DNA of 19,621 bases from an uncultured Ruminococcus sp. (lineage in GTDB: Bacteria; Bacillota; Clostridia; Oscillospirales; CAG-272), in the NCBI GenBank assembly GCA_902773455.1, contig CACYEW010000170.1:1-19621 (forward strand). The letters run 5' to 3'. The notes under the pieces are model-generated. The model was not told where the DNA came from, did no database searches, and saw only the letters and a list, made by a program, of their open reading frames with translations. The position numbers were made by a program, and so were the translations under genes. Position 1 is the first letter of the stretch. Every line of letters starts with the position of its first letter. This document shows positions 7,953 to 14,338 of the stretch, piece after piece.

Positions 7953-8646
7953 CCTTAAGTTCTCCGAAGAGTATCAGCGCGTCGTGCGCCGCCTCCTGCT
8001 CGGCAGAGCGCTTGCTTTTGCCGCATCCTCTGCCGACGACGTTGTTCTGATATTTTACGCAGACGTAAAACGTTTTGTTGTGGCTCGGTCCCTCTTCGCC
8101 CGTCAGCTCGTATTCGACGCGCTCGCCCGGTTCCTTCTGTATGAACTGCTGTAAAAGCGATTTGTAGTCGGTCGTTTTGCCGGCGTGCTTCTTTATCTGC
8201 GGTATGAGAAGCGGGTAAAGGAACGCTTCCGCCGCGGCTCTGCCGCCGTCTATGTATATCGCCGCCAGAAGCGCTTCGAAGGCGTCGGCGATTATCGACG
8301 GGTTGGATCTGCCGCCGTTGTGTTCTTCTCCGTGGCCGAGACGGAGCATCGAACCGAGCCCGATCTCCGCCGCCATCACCGCGAGAGTATCCTCGCATAC
8401 GACGGAGGCTCTCGTCTTCGTCAGCCCGCCCTCGGGCATGTCCGGGTAGTTTTTGAAAAGATATTCGCTGCAGAGTATGCCGAGTATCGAGTCGCCGAAA
8501 AATTCGAGCCGCTCGTTACATTTCATGCCGGCGCCTCTCGCCGCCGCCTCGTTTGCGTACGACGAATGCGTAAGCGCCTCGAGCGCGAGATCCTCGTTTT
8601 TGAATTCGTATCCTATTCTGCCGAAAAATTTCCGTAATTCAGTCAT
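7933..8646 (-). CDS. rnc: Ribonuclease III
   Basis: Double-strand-specific endoribonuclease that processes pre-rRNA and structured mRNAs. At 237 residues it has the standard two-domain layout. The catalytic domain carries NERLEFFGDSILG with metal ligands Glu45 and Asp52, and DAFEALLAAIYIDGG with Asp121 and Glu124. A C-terminal double-stranded RNA-binding domain begins near TDYKSLLQQFIQ (159-170) and ends with GKSKRSAEQEAAHDAL. The start at ATG 8646 is chosen because AGGAG lies 6 nt upstream; the frame stays open to 8700, but that extension lies wholly inside trmFO. It overlaps the trmFO stop by 8 nt. Confidence 0.97.
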   Translation of the reverse strand: MTELRKFFGRIGYEFKNEDLALEALTHSSYANEAAARGAGMKCNERLEFFGDSILGILCSEYLFKNYPDMPEGGLTKTRASVVCEDTLAVMAAEIGLGSMLRLGHGEEHNGGRSNPSIIADAFEALLAAIYIDGGRAAAEAFLYPLLIPQIKKHAGKTTDYKSLLQQFIQKEPGERVEYELTGEEGPSHNKTFYVCVKYQNNVVGRGCGKSKRSAEQEAAHDALILFGELKDEESEA

Positions 8647-9949
8647 TACCTTCTCCTGACGCGGAAATATATTCAAGAGATCTTTCCGCGTAGTATTCAA
8701 ATCTTTTTTTCTTGCCGCCGCGCACTTTTGCTGACGGCGGAGCTATTATGCCGAAATTCGCGTTCATCGGCTGAAAATCCGCGCTCTGCGACGAGCTTAC
8801 GTATTTTGCCATTGAACCGAGCACCGTTATATCCGGAAGCACGAGAGGGGGAAGCCCGAGCGCAAGCCTCGCGGCGTTCTGCCCGGCGATAAATCCGGAA
8901 CCGGTCGATTCGATATACCCCTCGACCCCGGTCATCTGCCCGGCGAAGAACAGACCTTTTCTTTCTCTCATTTCGTACGTTTCGGTCAAAAGACCCGGCG
9001 AATTTATGTACGTGTTTCTGTGCATTACGCCGTAACGCAGGAATTCGGCGTTTTCAAGTCCCGGTATCAGCCCGAATACGCGCCTCTGTTCGGGAAACGT
9101 CAGATTGGTCTGAAAACCGACTATGTTGTACATCGTGCCTTCTTCGTTTTCCGCGCGGAGCTGTACCGCCGCGTAAGGCTCTCTTCCGGTCTTCGGATCG
9201 GTAAGTCCGACCGGCTTCATCGGGCCGTATCTGAGCGTGTCGATCCCGCGCGAAGCCATCACTTCGACCGGCATACACCCTTCGAAGACCTTCGGATCCT
9301 TTTCAAAGCCGTGAAGCCCGGCTCTTTCCGCCGAGATCAGAGCGTTATAAAACGTCTCGTATTCCGCTTTGTCAAACGGGCAGTTTATATACGACGCCTC
9401 GCCCTTGCCGTAACGGCTCGCAAGAAAGACCCTGTCTCTGTTTATGCTCTCGGCCGAGACTATCGGCGCCGCCGCGTCGAAGAAGTGCAGATACTGCCGC
9501 CCGGTGATCTTTCCTATCGCCTCCGACAAAGCGTCCGAGGTGAGCGGACCCGTGGCTATGACGGTTATACCGTCCGGTATCTCCGTCACCTCGCCCTCGG
9601 CTACGGTGATGTTCGGATCGTTTCTCACCGTTTCGGTGATATACGAAGAGAATTTCTCACGGTCGACCGCGAGCGCTCCTCCGGCTTCGACTCTGCTTTT
9701 GTCCGCCGCGGTCATTATGAGCGAACCGAGACGGCGCAATTCTTCTTTCAATAATCCTATCGCGTTCGTCACCGCCGCCGCGCGCAGAGAGTTTGAACAG
9801 ACAAGCTCCGCAAAAAGCGGAGATCTGTGAGCCGGAGAGTACTTCTGCGGCTTCATCTCGCAAAGAGTCACAGAGGCTCCGAGCCGCGCCGCCTGATACG
9901 CCGCCTCGCAGCCCGCAAGACCGGCGCCGACGACCGTTATACGGCTCAC
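8639..9949 (-). CDS. trmFO: Methylenetetrahydrofolate--tRNA-(uracil-5-)-methyltransferase TrmFO
   Basis: Flavoenzyme that makes 5-methyluridine at position 54 of the tRNA T-loop, using methylenetetrahydrofolate as carbon donor and FADH2 as reductant. The 436 residues match the family length. The N-terminal FAD-binding fold has VVGAGLAGCEAA; FAELVCSNSLR carries the conserved Cys51; FEGCMPVEVMASRG holds the second conserved cysteine; QLRAENEEGTMYNIVGFQTNL and FAGQMTGVEGYIESTGSG follow. The start is GTG at 9949, giving an overlap with the dapL TGA (GTGA), with AGAGG 7 nt upstream. In bacilli the gene usually lies near topA/xerC; here it sits between dapL and rnc. Confidence 0.97.
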   Translation of the reverse strand: MSRITVVGAGLAGCEAAYQAARLGASVTLCEMKPQKYSPAHRSPLFAELVCSNSLRAAAVTNAIGLLKEELRRLGSLIMTAADKSRVEAGGALAVDREKFSSYITETVRNDPNITVAEGEVTEIPDGITVIATGPLTSDALSEAIGKITGRQYLHFFDAAAPIVSAESINRDRVFLASRYGKGEASYINCPFDKAEYETFYNALISAERAGLHGFEKDPKVFEGCMPVEVMASRGIDTLRYGPMKPVGLTDPKTGREPYAAVQLRAENEEGTMYNIVGFQTNLTFPEQRRVFGLIPGLENAEFLRYGVMHRNTYINSPGLLTETYEMRERKGLFFAGQMTGVEGYIESTGSGFIAGQNAARLALGLPPLVLPDITVLGSMAKYVSSSQSADFQPMNANFGIIAPPSAKVRGGKKKRFEYYAERSLEYISASGEGND

Positions 9950-11124
9950 CGGAACGCCTCTTCAATCCTGCCGACGGCTTCGAGCGTGTTTTCGTGAGAT
10001 CCGAACGAGGTGAGCCTGAAAAAGCCCTTTCCGCATTCGCCGAAGCCTTCGCCCGGCGTGCCGACGACCTGACATTTATCTAAGAGCAGATCGAAGAACT
10101 CCCACGAGCCGAGACCGTCCGGGCATTTGAGCCAGATATACGGAGAATTCACGCCGCCGGTGTAGTATATGCCGAGCCGGTCGAGGCAGCCGCCTATGAT
10201 CTTCGCGTTTTCTTTATAATAATCGAGATTCTTTTTTATCTGTAAAAGTCCTTCTTCCGTAAGAGCCGCCGCGGCGCCGCGCTGGATTACGTAAGGGGCG
10301 CCGTTGTATCTCGTCGACTGGCGGCGGAGCCACATCGAAGAAAGCTTTTTTCCTTCGAAAACGAGCTCGTCGGGCAGTACGCACCAGGCGCAGCGCTCGC
10401 CCGTAAAGCCGGCGTTTTTCGAAAAGCTGCAGAATTCTATCGCGCATCCTCTCGCGCCGTCGATCTCGTAGACCGATCTCGGCAGATCTTTTGTTATAAA
10501 AGCCTCGTAAGCCGCGTCGTAGAGTATCAGAGCGCCGACGTCAAGCGCGTATTTGACCCACGCTTCAAGTCCTTTTTTGTCGTACGCCGCGCCGGTCGGA
10601 TTGTTCGGAGAGCAGATGTATATGAGATCCGCTTTGACCGAAGGATCCGGAGCCGGCAGAAAGCCGTTATCCTCGTTTCCGTTCGCGTAAATTATCTTTC
10701 TGCCGCACATCACGTTCGTGTCGACGTAGACCGGATAGACCGGGTCCGGCACGAGAACGGCGTTATCGCGGTCGAAAAGATCGAGAATGTTGCCGATATC
10801 GCTCTTCGCCCCGTCCGAAACGAATATCTCGGAGGCTTTTATCTTCGTGCCGCGCGATCCGTAATAAGCGGATATCGCGTTACGCAGAAATTCAAAGCCC
10901 TCGTACGGACCGTAGCCGACGAAGCCCTCTTTCGTGAGCTGTTCGTCGCAGGCGGCTTTCATGGCTTTCACACATACGGCGGGCAGAGGCAGGGTAACGT
11001 CGCCGATGCCGAGCTTTATTATCTTCTTGCCGGGATTTTTCGCCGCGTATTCCGCGGTCCTGACCGCTACCGTGTGGAAAAGATAGCTGTCCTTTAAGTC
11101 GTTATAGAATTGATTGAGTTTCAT
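9946..11124 (-). CDS. dapL: LL-diaminopimelate aminotransferase DapL
   Basis: PLP-dependent class I/II aminotransferase that converts tetrahydrodipicolinate straight to LL-diaminopimelate with glutamate as amino donor, bypassing the succinylase or acetylase branch. At 392 residues it is slightly shorter than the ~410 typical of the family. Landmarks: IIKLGIGDVTLPLP, GYGPYEGFEFLRNAI, SDGAKSDIGNI, CSPNNPTGAAYDKKG, YDAAYEAFI, and the Schiff-base Lys236 in CSFSKNAGFTGERCAW; RLTSFG near the C-terminus holds the carboxylate-binding arginine. The ATG at 11124 has GGAG 6 nt upstream and starts 1 nt after dapF. With dapA, dapB and dapF alongside, the identification over other aminotransferases is strong. 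Confidence 0.95.
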   Translation of the reverse strand: MKLNQFYNDLKDSYLFHTVAVRTAEYAAKNPGKKIIKLGIGDVTLPLPAVCVKAMKAACDEQLTKEGFVGYGPYEGFEFLRNAISAYYGSRGTKIKASEIFVSDGAKSDIGNILDLFDRDNAVLVPDPVYPVYVDTNVMCGRKIIYANGNEDNGFLPAPDPSVKADLIYICSPNNPTGAAYDKKGLEAWVKYALDVGALILYDAAYEAFITKDLPRSVYEIDGARGCAIEFCSFSKNAGFTGERCAWCVLPDELVFEGKKLSSMWLRRQSTRYNGAPYVIQRGAAAALTEEGLLQIKKNLDYYKENAKIIGGCLDRLGIYYTGGVNSPYIWLKCPDGLGSWEFFDLLLDKCQVVGTPGEGFGECGKGFFRLTSFGSHENTLEAVGRIEEAFR

Positions 11125-11125
11125 T

Positions 11126-11962
11126 TCAGTCTCCGAAATATTCTCCGTCGAATACCGTTACGGCTTCGCCGGTCATGAAAACGGCGTCGTCAGTATATCT
11201 TATGTAAAGGTCGCCGCCGGTCAGATGCACCGTTATCTCCGTGTCGGGCTCGCACAGGCCGAGCTTCACCGCCGCCGAAGCCGCCGCGCAGGCGCCCGTG
11301 CCGCAGGCGAGCGTCTCGCCGGAGCCGCGCTCCCATACGCGCATGTAAAGCTCGTTTTCGCCGACCTGTTTCACGAATTCGGTATTTACCCTGTCGGGGA
11401 AAAACGGGTCGTTTTCGTATTTCGGCCCGATCTGCGGCAGATCGAGCGAGCCGGGATCGTCGACGAACGTCACGCAATGCGGACTGCCGACGCTCACCGT
11501 CGTTATTTTATGAAATCCGCCCGCGATCATCACCGTTTTGCCGATACATTCGCCGTCGTATTTCGCCGGAACGTCGGAGCCGTCGAAAGAGACTCTGCCC
11601 ATATCGACCGTCGCCGCGGCGGCGACGCCGTTTTCGATCTTCATTCTGAGATACTTTATGCCCGAGAGCGTTTCTATTTCGATATTTTCCTTTTTGCAGA
11701 TACCGTGATCGTACAGATACTTGCCTACGCAGCGTATGGCGTTGCCGCACATCCTGCCTTCGCTTCCGTCGGCGTTCCACATCCTCATGAAAGCGTCGGT
11801 TTTGTCCGATCTGCAGATACACACGAGACCGTCCGAGCCTATGCCTTTATGACGGTCGGACGTCGCGATCGCAAGCTTTGACGGATCGAAATCCATACCG
11901 TCAAGACAGTTGACGTATATGTAATCGTTGCCGCAGCCGTGCATTTTAGTGAATTTTATCAT
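11126..11962 (-). CDS. dapF: Diaminopimelate epimerase
   Basis: Cofactor-independent racemase that turns LL-diaminopimelate into meso-diaminopimelate, the peptidoglycan cross-linker and direct lysine precursor. The 278 residues contain both catalytic cysteines: Cys72 in ADGSEGRMCGNAIRCVG and Cys220 in GSGETLACGTGACAAA, the general acid-base pair. The N-terminal KMHGCGNDYIYVN motif is also typical. The ATG at 11962 overlaps the dapB stop (ATGA), with GAGGAG 8 nt upstream. It lies between dapB and dapL, so the order on the transcript is dapA-dapB-dapF-dapL, with the last two enzymes in reverse of reaction order. Confidence 0.97.
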   Translation of the reverse strand: MIKFTKMHGCGNDYIYVNCLDGMDFDPSKLAIATSDRHKGIGSDGLVCICRSDKTDAFMRMWNADGSEGRMCGNAIRCVGKYLYDHGICKKENIEIETLSGIKYLRMKIENGVAAAATVDMGRVSFDGSDVPAKYDGECIGKTVMIAGGFHKITTVSVGSPHCVTFVDDPGSLDLPQIGPKYENDPFFPDRVNTEFVKQVGENELYMRVWERGSGETLACGTGACAAASAAVKLGLCEPDTEITVHLTGGDLYIRYTDDAVFMTGEAVTVFDGEYFGD

Positions 11963-12714
11963 AACTTTATCTCCTCTTTAACGCAGTCGCGGAGCAGAGT
12001 CTTCATATCGTACATGCCCGGCTCCTTGCCGATCATATACGCCGCCGCGCGCAAAGCCCCTTCGGCGAAGAGAGATCTGTTTTCGGCGGAATGGCGTATC
12101 GAAAGCCTCTCGCTTTTGCCGAGGAATATCACCTCGTGCTCGCCCGTGACCGTGCCGCCCCTTATGCTTGATACGCCTATCTCGTTTTTCGGGCGGATCT
12201 GCCGTCTTTTGCTCCTGTCGTAAACGGTTTCGGCGTCGCGCACTTCCTTTATTTCGTTTGCTATCATCAGAGCCGTTCCGGACGGAGCGTCGAGCTTCGT
12301 TCCGTGATGAGCTTCTATTATCTCGACGTCGAAATCCGGTAAAAGCGCCGCCGCCTCTTTCGCAAGACGGCACAGGGCGTTTACGCCGAGAGACATATTG
12401 CCGGACTTGAAAACGGGTATCTTTTCGGAAAAGCTCCGTATGATTTCGAGTTCTTCGTCCGTATGCCCGGTCGTCGCTATGACGGCGGGCAGACCTTTTT
12501 CGTACGCGTACGAAAGCACGGTCTTCGTGTATTCGTGATGAGAGAAGTCGACTATCACGCCGCATTCTTCCTTCACTTCGTATATATCGCGGTAAACTCC
12601 GTCTCCGTCAGACGCGGCGTCGACCTTCGCGGCTATCCTGTAATCGCCTTTCGCCGCGCCGATAACGGCGGCTCCCATGCGCCCGCAGGCGCCGACAAGC
12701 AAAATATCCGTCAT
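11959..12714 (-). CDS. dapB: 4-hydroxy-tetrahydrodipicolinate reductase
   Basis: Reduces the DapA product to tetrahydrodipicolinate with NAD(P)H. It has 251 residues. The N-terminal Rossmann fold carries LVGACGRMGAAV (residues 6-17). The catalytic and substrate-binding block EAHHGTKLDAPSGTAL has His136, His137 and Lys140, and KSGNMSLGVNAL precedes it. The ATG at 12714 has GAGG 6 nt upstream and begins 10 nt after dapA. Overlaps dapF by 4 nt. Nothing unusual. Confidence 0.97.
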   Translation of the reverse strand: MTDILLVGACGRMGAAVIGAAKGDYRIAAKVDAASDGDGVYRDIYEVKEECGVIVDFSHHEYTKTVLSYAYEKGLPAVIATTGHTDEELEIIRSFSEKIPVFKSGNMSLGVNALCRLAKEAAALLPDFDVEIIEAHHGTKLDAPSGTALMIANEIKEVRDAETVYDRSKRRQIRPKNEIGVSSIRGGTVTGEHEVIFLGKSERLSIRHSAENRSLFAEGALRAAAYMIGKEPGMYDMKTLLRDCVKEEIKL

Positions 12715-12724
12715 GGTTTGCCTC

Positions 12725-13621
12725 TTATTCGATGCGTTCTCTGTACGCGTCGAGCACGTTATAGAGCTTATCGCTGTCTTTTTCGTTCATTTCGCAAAGC
12801 GGCAGTCTCATTTCGGAAGCGCACTTGCCGAGATAAGCCATGGCCTGCTTTACCGGTATCGGGTTGACCGTCATGAAAAGCGCGTTTATGAGCTTCAGAT
12901 ATTCGAGCTGGAGCTTTGCGCCGAGAGCGAAATCGCCTTCGAGGCACGCGTGAGCCATCTGGAGCGTTACGGACGGCGCAACGTTCGACAAAACGGATAT
13001 GACGCCCTTTGCGCCGAGACTCATTATCGGCACGACCTGGTCGTCGTTGCCGGAATAGATATCCATCCTGCCTTCGACCGCCTCCGCGAGCTTCGCTATA
13101 AAGGATATGTCGCCGCAGGCTTCTTTCGTGGCGACTATGTTCGGATGATCCGCCAGCTCTTTATACGCGTCGATGCCGATGCCGCAGCCCGTTCTCGACG
13201 GCACGTTGTAGAGTATCACGGGACGGTCCACCTCGTCGGCTATCGCCGAGAAGTATTTGACGAGACCGAGCTGCGAAGCCTTGTTATAATAAGGCGTGAC
13301 CTGGAGCAGAGCGTCCGCTCCGACCTCGCAGGCGTGAAGCGAAAGATCTATCGCGTAAGCAACGTCGTTCGAACCGGTGCCGGCAACTATCGGCACGCGC
13401 CCGTTCGACGCCTTTACGGCGTATTCGATAACGCTTCTGTGTTCTTCGTCGGTAAGCGTCGAAGCCTCGCCCGTGGTACCGCATACCACGAGCGCGTCGA
13501 TGCCCGCCGCGATCTGTTCTTCTATGATAAGTCCGAACGCGTCGTAATCGACCGCGCCGCCTCGAAACGGCGTGATTATCGCCGTACCTACGCCTTCAAA
13601 AACGGGAAACGCCTGTTTCAT
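12725..13621 (-). CDS. dapA: 4-hydroxy-tetrahydrodipicolinate synthase
   Basis: First committed enzyme of the lysine/DAP pathway, condensing pyruvate with aspartate semialdehyde. It is a TIM-barrel class I aldolase of 298 residues. Visible active-site elements: GTAIITPF, CGTTGEASTL (Thr49-Thr50), LYNVPSRTG with Tyr138 and Arg143, and the Schiff-base Lys166 in VATKEACGD. I choose ATG at 13621 because GGAGG lies 5 nt upstream; the frame extends to a TTG at 13639 that has no such signal and leaves almost no leader. It is the first gene behind the only strong minus-strand promoter, whose leader (~28 nt) is too short for a lysine riboswitch. Confidence 0.97.
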   Translation of the reverse strand: MKQAFPVFEGVGTAIITPFRGGAVDYDAFGLIIEEQIAAGIDALVVCGTTGEASTLTDEEHRSVIEYAVKASNGRVPIVAGTGSNDVAYAIDLSLHACEVGADALLQVTPYYNKASQLGLVKYFSAIADEVDRPVILYNVPSRTGCGIGIDAYKELADHPNIVATKEACGDISFIAKLAEAVEGRMDIYSGNDDQVVPIMSLGAKGVISVLSNVAPSVTLQMAHACLEGDFALGAKLQLEYLKLINALFMTVNPIPVKQAMAYLGKCASEMRLPLCEMNEKDSDKLYNVLDAYRERIE

Positions 13622-13655
13622 AATGACCTCCGTGATCAATAAAATATTGCATTAT

Positions 13656-13684
13656 ATTATACAGTATTTTTTATTGAATTTCAA
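13656..13684 (-). promoter_or_regulatory. Sigma-A-type promoter of the dapA...leuS operon
   Basis: On the minus strand TTGAAA (13684-13679) is followed after exactly 17 nt by a perfect TATAAT (13661-13656). The predicted start near 13649 leaves a ~28-nt leader before the dapA ATG. It is the only convincing promoter found for the fourteen minus-strand genes, although weak internal ones cannot be excluded by eye. Confidence 0.88.
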
Positions 13685-13711
13685 GAGGTTATTATAAATT
13701 TAATATAATGC

Positions 13712-13726
13712 GCACGGAAATATTTT
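13712..13726 (-). promoter_or_regulatory. AT-rich upstream element (AAAATATTTCC) of the dapA promoter
   Basis: On the minus strand AAAATATTTCC begins 42 nt before the first base of the dapA -35 box. It shares AAAATATTTNC with the elements at 13760 and 18563, which sit 40 and 41 nt before their own -35 boxes. It could be an UP-like element for RNA polymerase or a regulator site. The core AAATATTT is palindromic and AT-rich, so chance is possible for this copy alone. Confidence 0.4.
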
Positions 13727-13759
13727 CGCTCCGCTGCGTCTGTCCGCGGTATATTTAAC

Positions 13760-13774
13760 AAAATATTTACAATT
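13760..13774 (+). promoter_or_regulatory. AT-rich upstream element of the valS promoter
   Basis: AAAATATTTACAATT starts 40 nt before the TTGACA of valS and is identical over all 15 nt to the element before yceD (18563-18577). The shared sequence and near-equal distance suggest a common binding site, or an upstream contact for the polymerase alpha subunit. Function is inferred. Confidence 0.5.
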
Positions 13775-13799
13775 ACCGCCGCTAAAATCGAAAAAACCC

Positions 13800-13828
13800 T
13801 TGACAAAACGCCGCCGCCGTGTTATATT
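13800..13828 (+). promoter_or_regulatory. Sigma-A-type promoter of valS
   Basis: Perfect TTGACA (13800-13805), a 17-nt spacer and TATATT (13823-13828). Transcription would begin near 13835, just ahead of the T-box stem I. It diverges from the dapA promoter; the two -35 boxes are about 115 nt apart. Confidence 0.88.
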
Positions 13829-13847
13829 GACTTATACAAATGCCACG

Positions 13848-14068
13848 ATGGGAATAATGAATACGAAAAACCGTCCGCAGAGAGGCGCGTACTGCTGGGA
13901 GCGCGCCGTCGGTCCGTATCCGCGTCATCCCGGAGCAGCGGCGCCGAAAGATACCGAGTAAGCGACGACGTATTTCCGCGTTAAGGAACAACGAGGCGCA
14001 TTTTTTGTGCGCGAAGTCAGGTGGTACCACGGTCAGACCCGTCCTGAACAGGACGGGATTTTTGTTTT
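13848..14068 (+). promoter_or_regulatory. T-box riboswitch leader of valS (GUC specifier)
   Basis: Transcript leader that binds uncharged tRNA-Val and lets transcription continue. The conserved T-box AGGTGGTACCACG lies at 14019-14031; its UGGU bulge (14022-14025) complements an ACCA tRNA end, fitting discriminator A of tRNA-Val. Stem I can be drawn: GGGA (13850-13853) pairs with TCCC (13928-13931) and ATACG (13861-13865) with CGTAT (13915-13919). The internal loop between them holds ATGA on one side and GUC followed by A (13924-13927) on the other, so GUC is the likely valine specifier. The distal part closes with GGCGCG/CGCGCC (13884-13907). A GCGCA/TGCGC hairpin (~13996-14012) precedes the T-box, and an intrinsic terminator follows. 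The valS gene downstream agrees with the specifier. Confidence 0.93.
14038..14067 (+). terminator. Regulated intrinsic terminator of the valS T-box
   Basis: CCCGTCCTG and CAGGACGGG form a perfect inverted repeat separated by AA (practically a 7-bp stem with a 6-nt loop), followed by ATTTTTGTTTT. Its 5' arm is immediately downstream of the T-box sequence, as expected for the terminator that competes with the tRNA-stabilised antiterminator. Confidence 0.93.
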
Positions 14069-14072
14069 AAAA

Positions 14073-14257
14073 GCGCAGCTCACGCGGCTTTGCCGCATAT
14101 CGCATTGCCGCAAGGCAATATATCGCGTTTGCAAAGCAAATATATCGCACGGCGTCAGCCGTATATCGCCCTTTTGCGATACGTCCCGACGGACGCGATA
14201 TGCCGCTTCGCGATGCGATATGTCCTGCGGACGCGATATGCCGCTTACGCGGTGCGC
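14073..14257 (+). repeat. Mirror-arranged hairpin array between T-box terminator and valS
   Basis: Eight short hairpins with different stem sequences are separated by a conserved 7-mer. The first four are followed by ATATCGC at 14097, 14120, 14142 and 14163. After a CCTTTT centre (14170-14175) the separators become the reverse complement GCGATAT at 14176 (6 of 7), 14195, 14215 and 14233. Hairpin stems include GCGGC/GCCGC (14084-14096), ATTGCC/GGCAAT (14104-14119), GTTTGC/GCAAAT, ACGGC/GCCGT, GTCC/GGAC twice, a weak CGC/GCG, and CCGC/GCGG (14241-14252). Separators 1-8, 2-7, 3-6 and 4-5 can pair in a nested ladder with the hairpins as side arms, closed outside by GCGCA (14073) and TGCGC (14253). 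It lies in the valS 5' UTR, about 80 nt before the start codon. Function unknown. Confidence 0.85.
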
Positions 14258-14338
14258 GCAAGCAGCCGGCGAAGAAAAGCGCCGCGTCATCAGCCCGGCA
14301 AATTGATTTATGCGATAATATGAAAGGAAATACAGAAA

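Noticed and set aside
12677..13642. Open frame of 321 codons on the plus strand, opposite dapA and dapB
   Set aside because: Antisense shadow of dapA/dapB; arginine- and valine-rich product with no family resemblance and no ribosome-binding site of note.
13622..13684. Possible lysine riboswitch before dapA
   Set aside because: The promoter leaves only about 28 nt of leader; there is no room for the five-helix L-box.
13681..13709. Possible plus-strand promoter with TATAAT at 13704
   Set aside because: The -35 region at the correct distance is TCAAGA, a poor match, and the stretch is simply AT-rich; the TTGACA/TATATT promoter at 13800 explains valS transcription better.
14073..14257. Possible CRISPR array (regular short repeats)
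   Set aside because: Repeats are only 7 nt, the intervals are 13-16 nt and self-complementary, orientation flips at the centre, and no cas gene is nearby.
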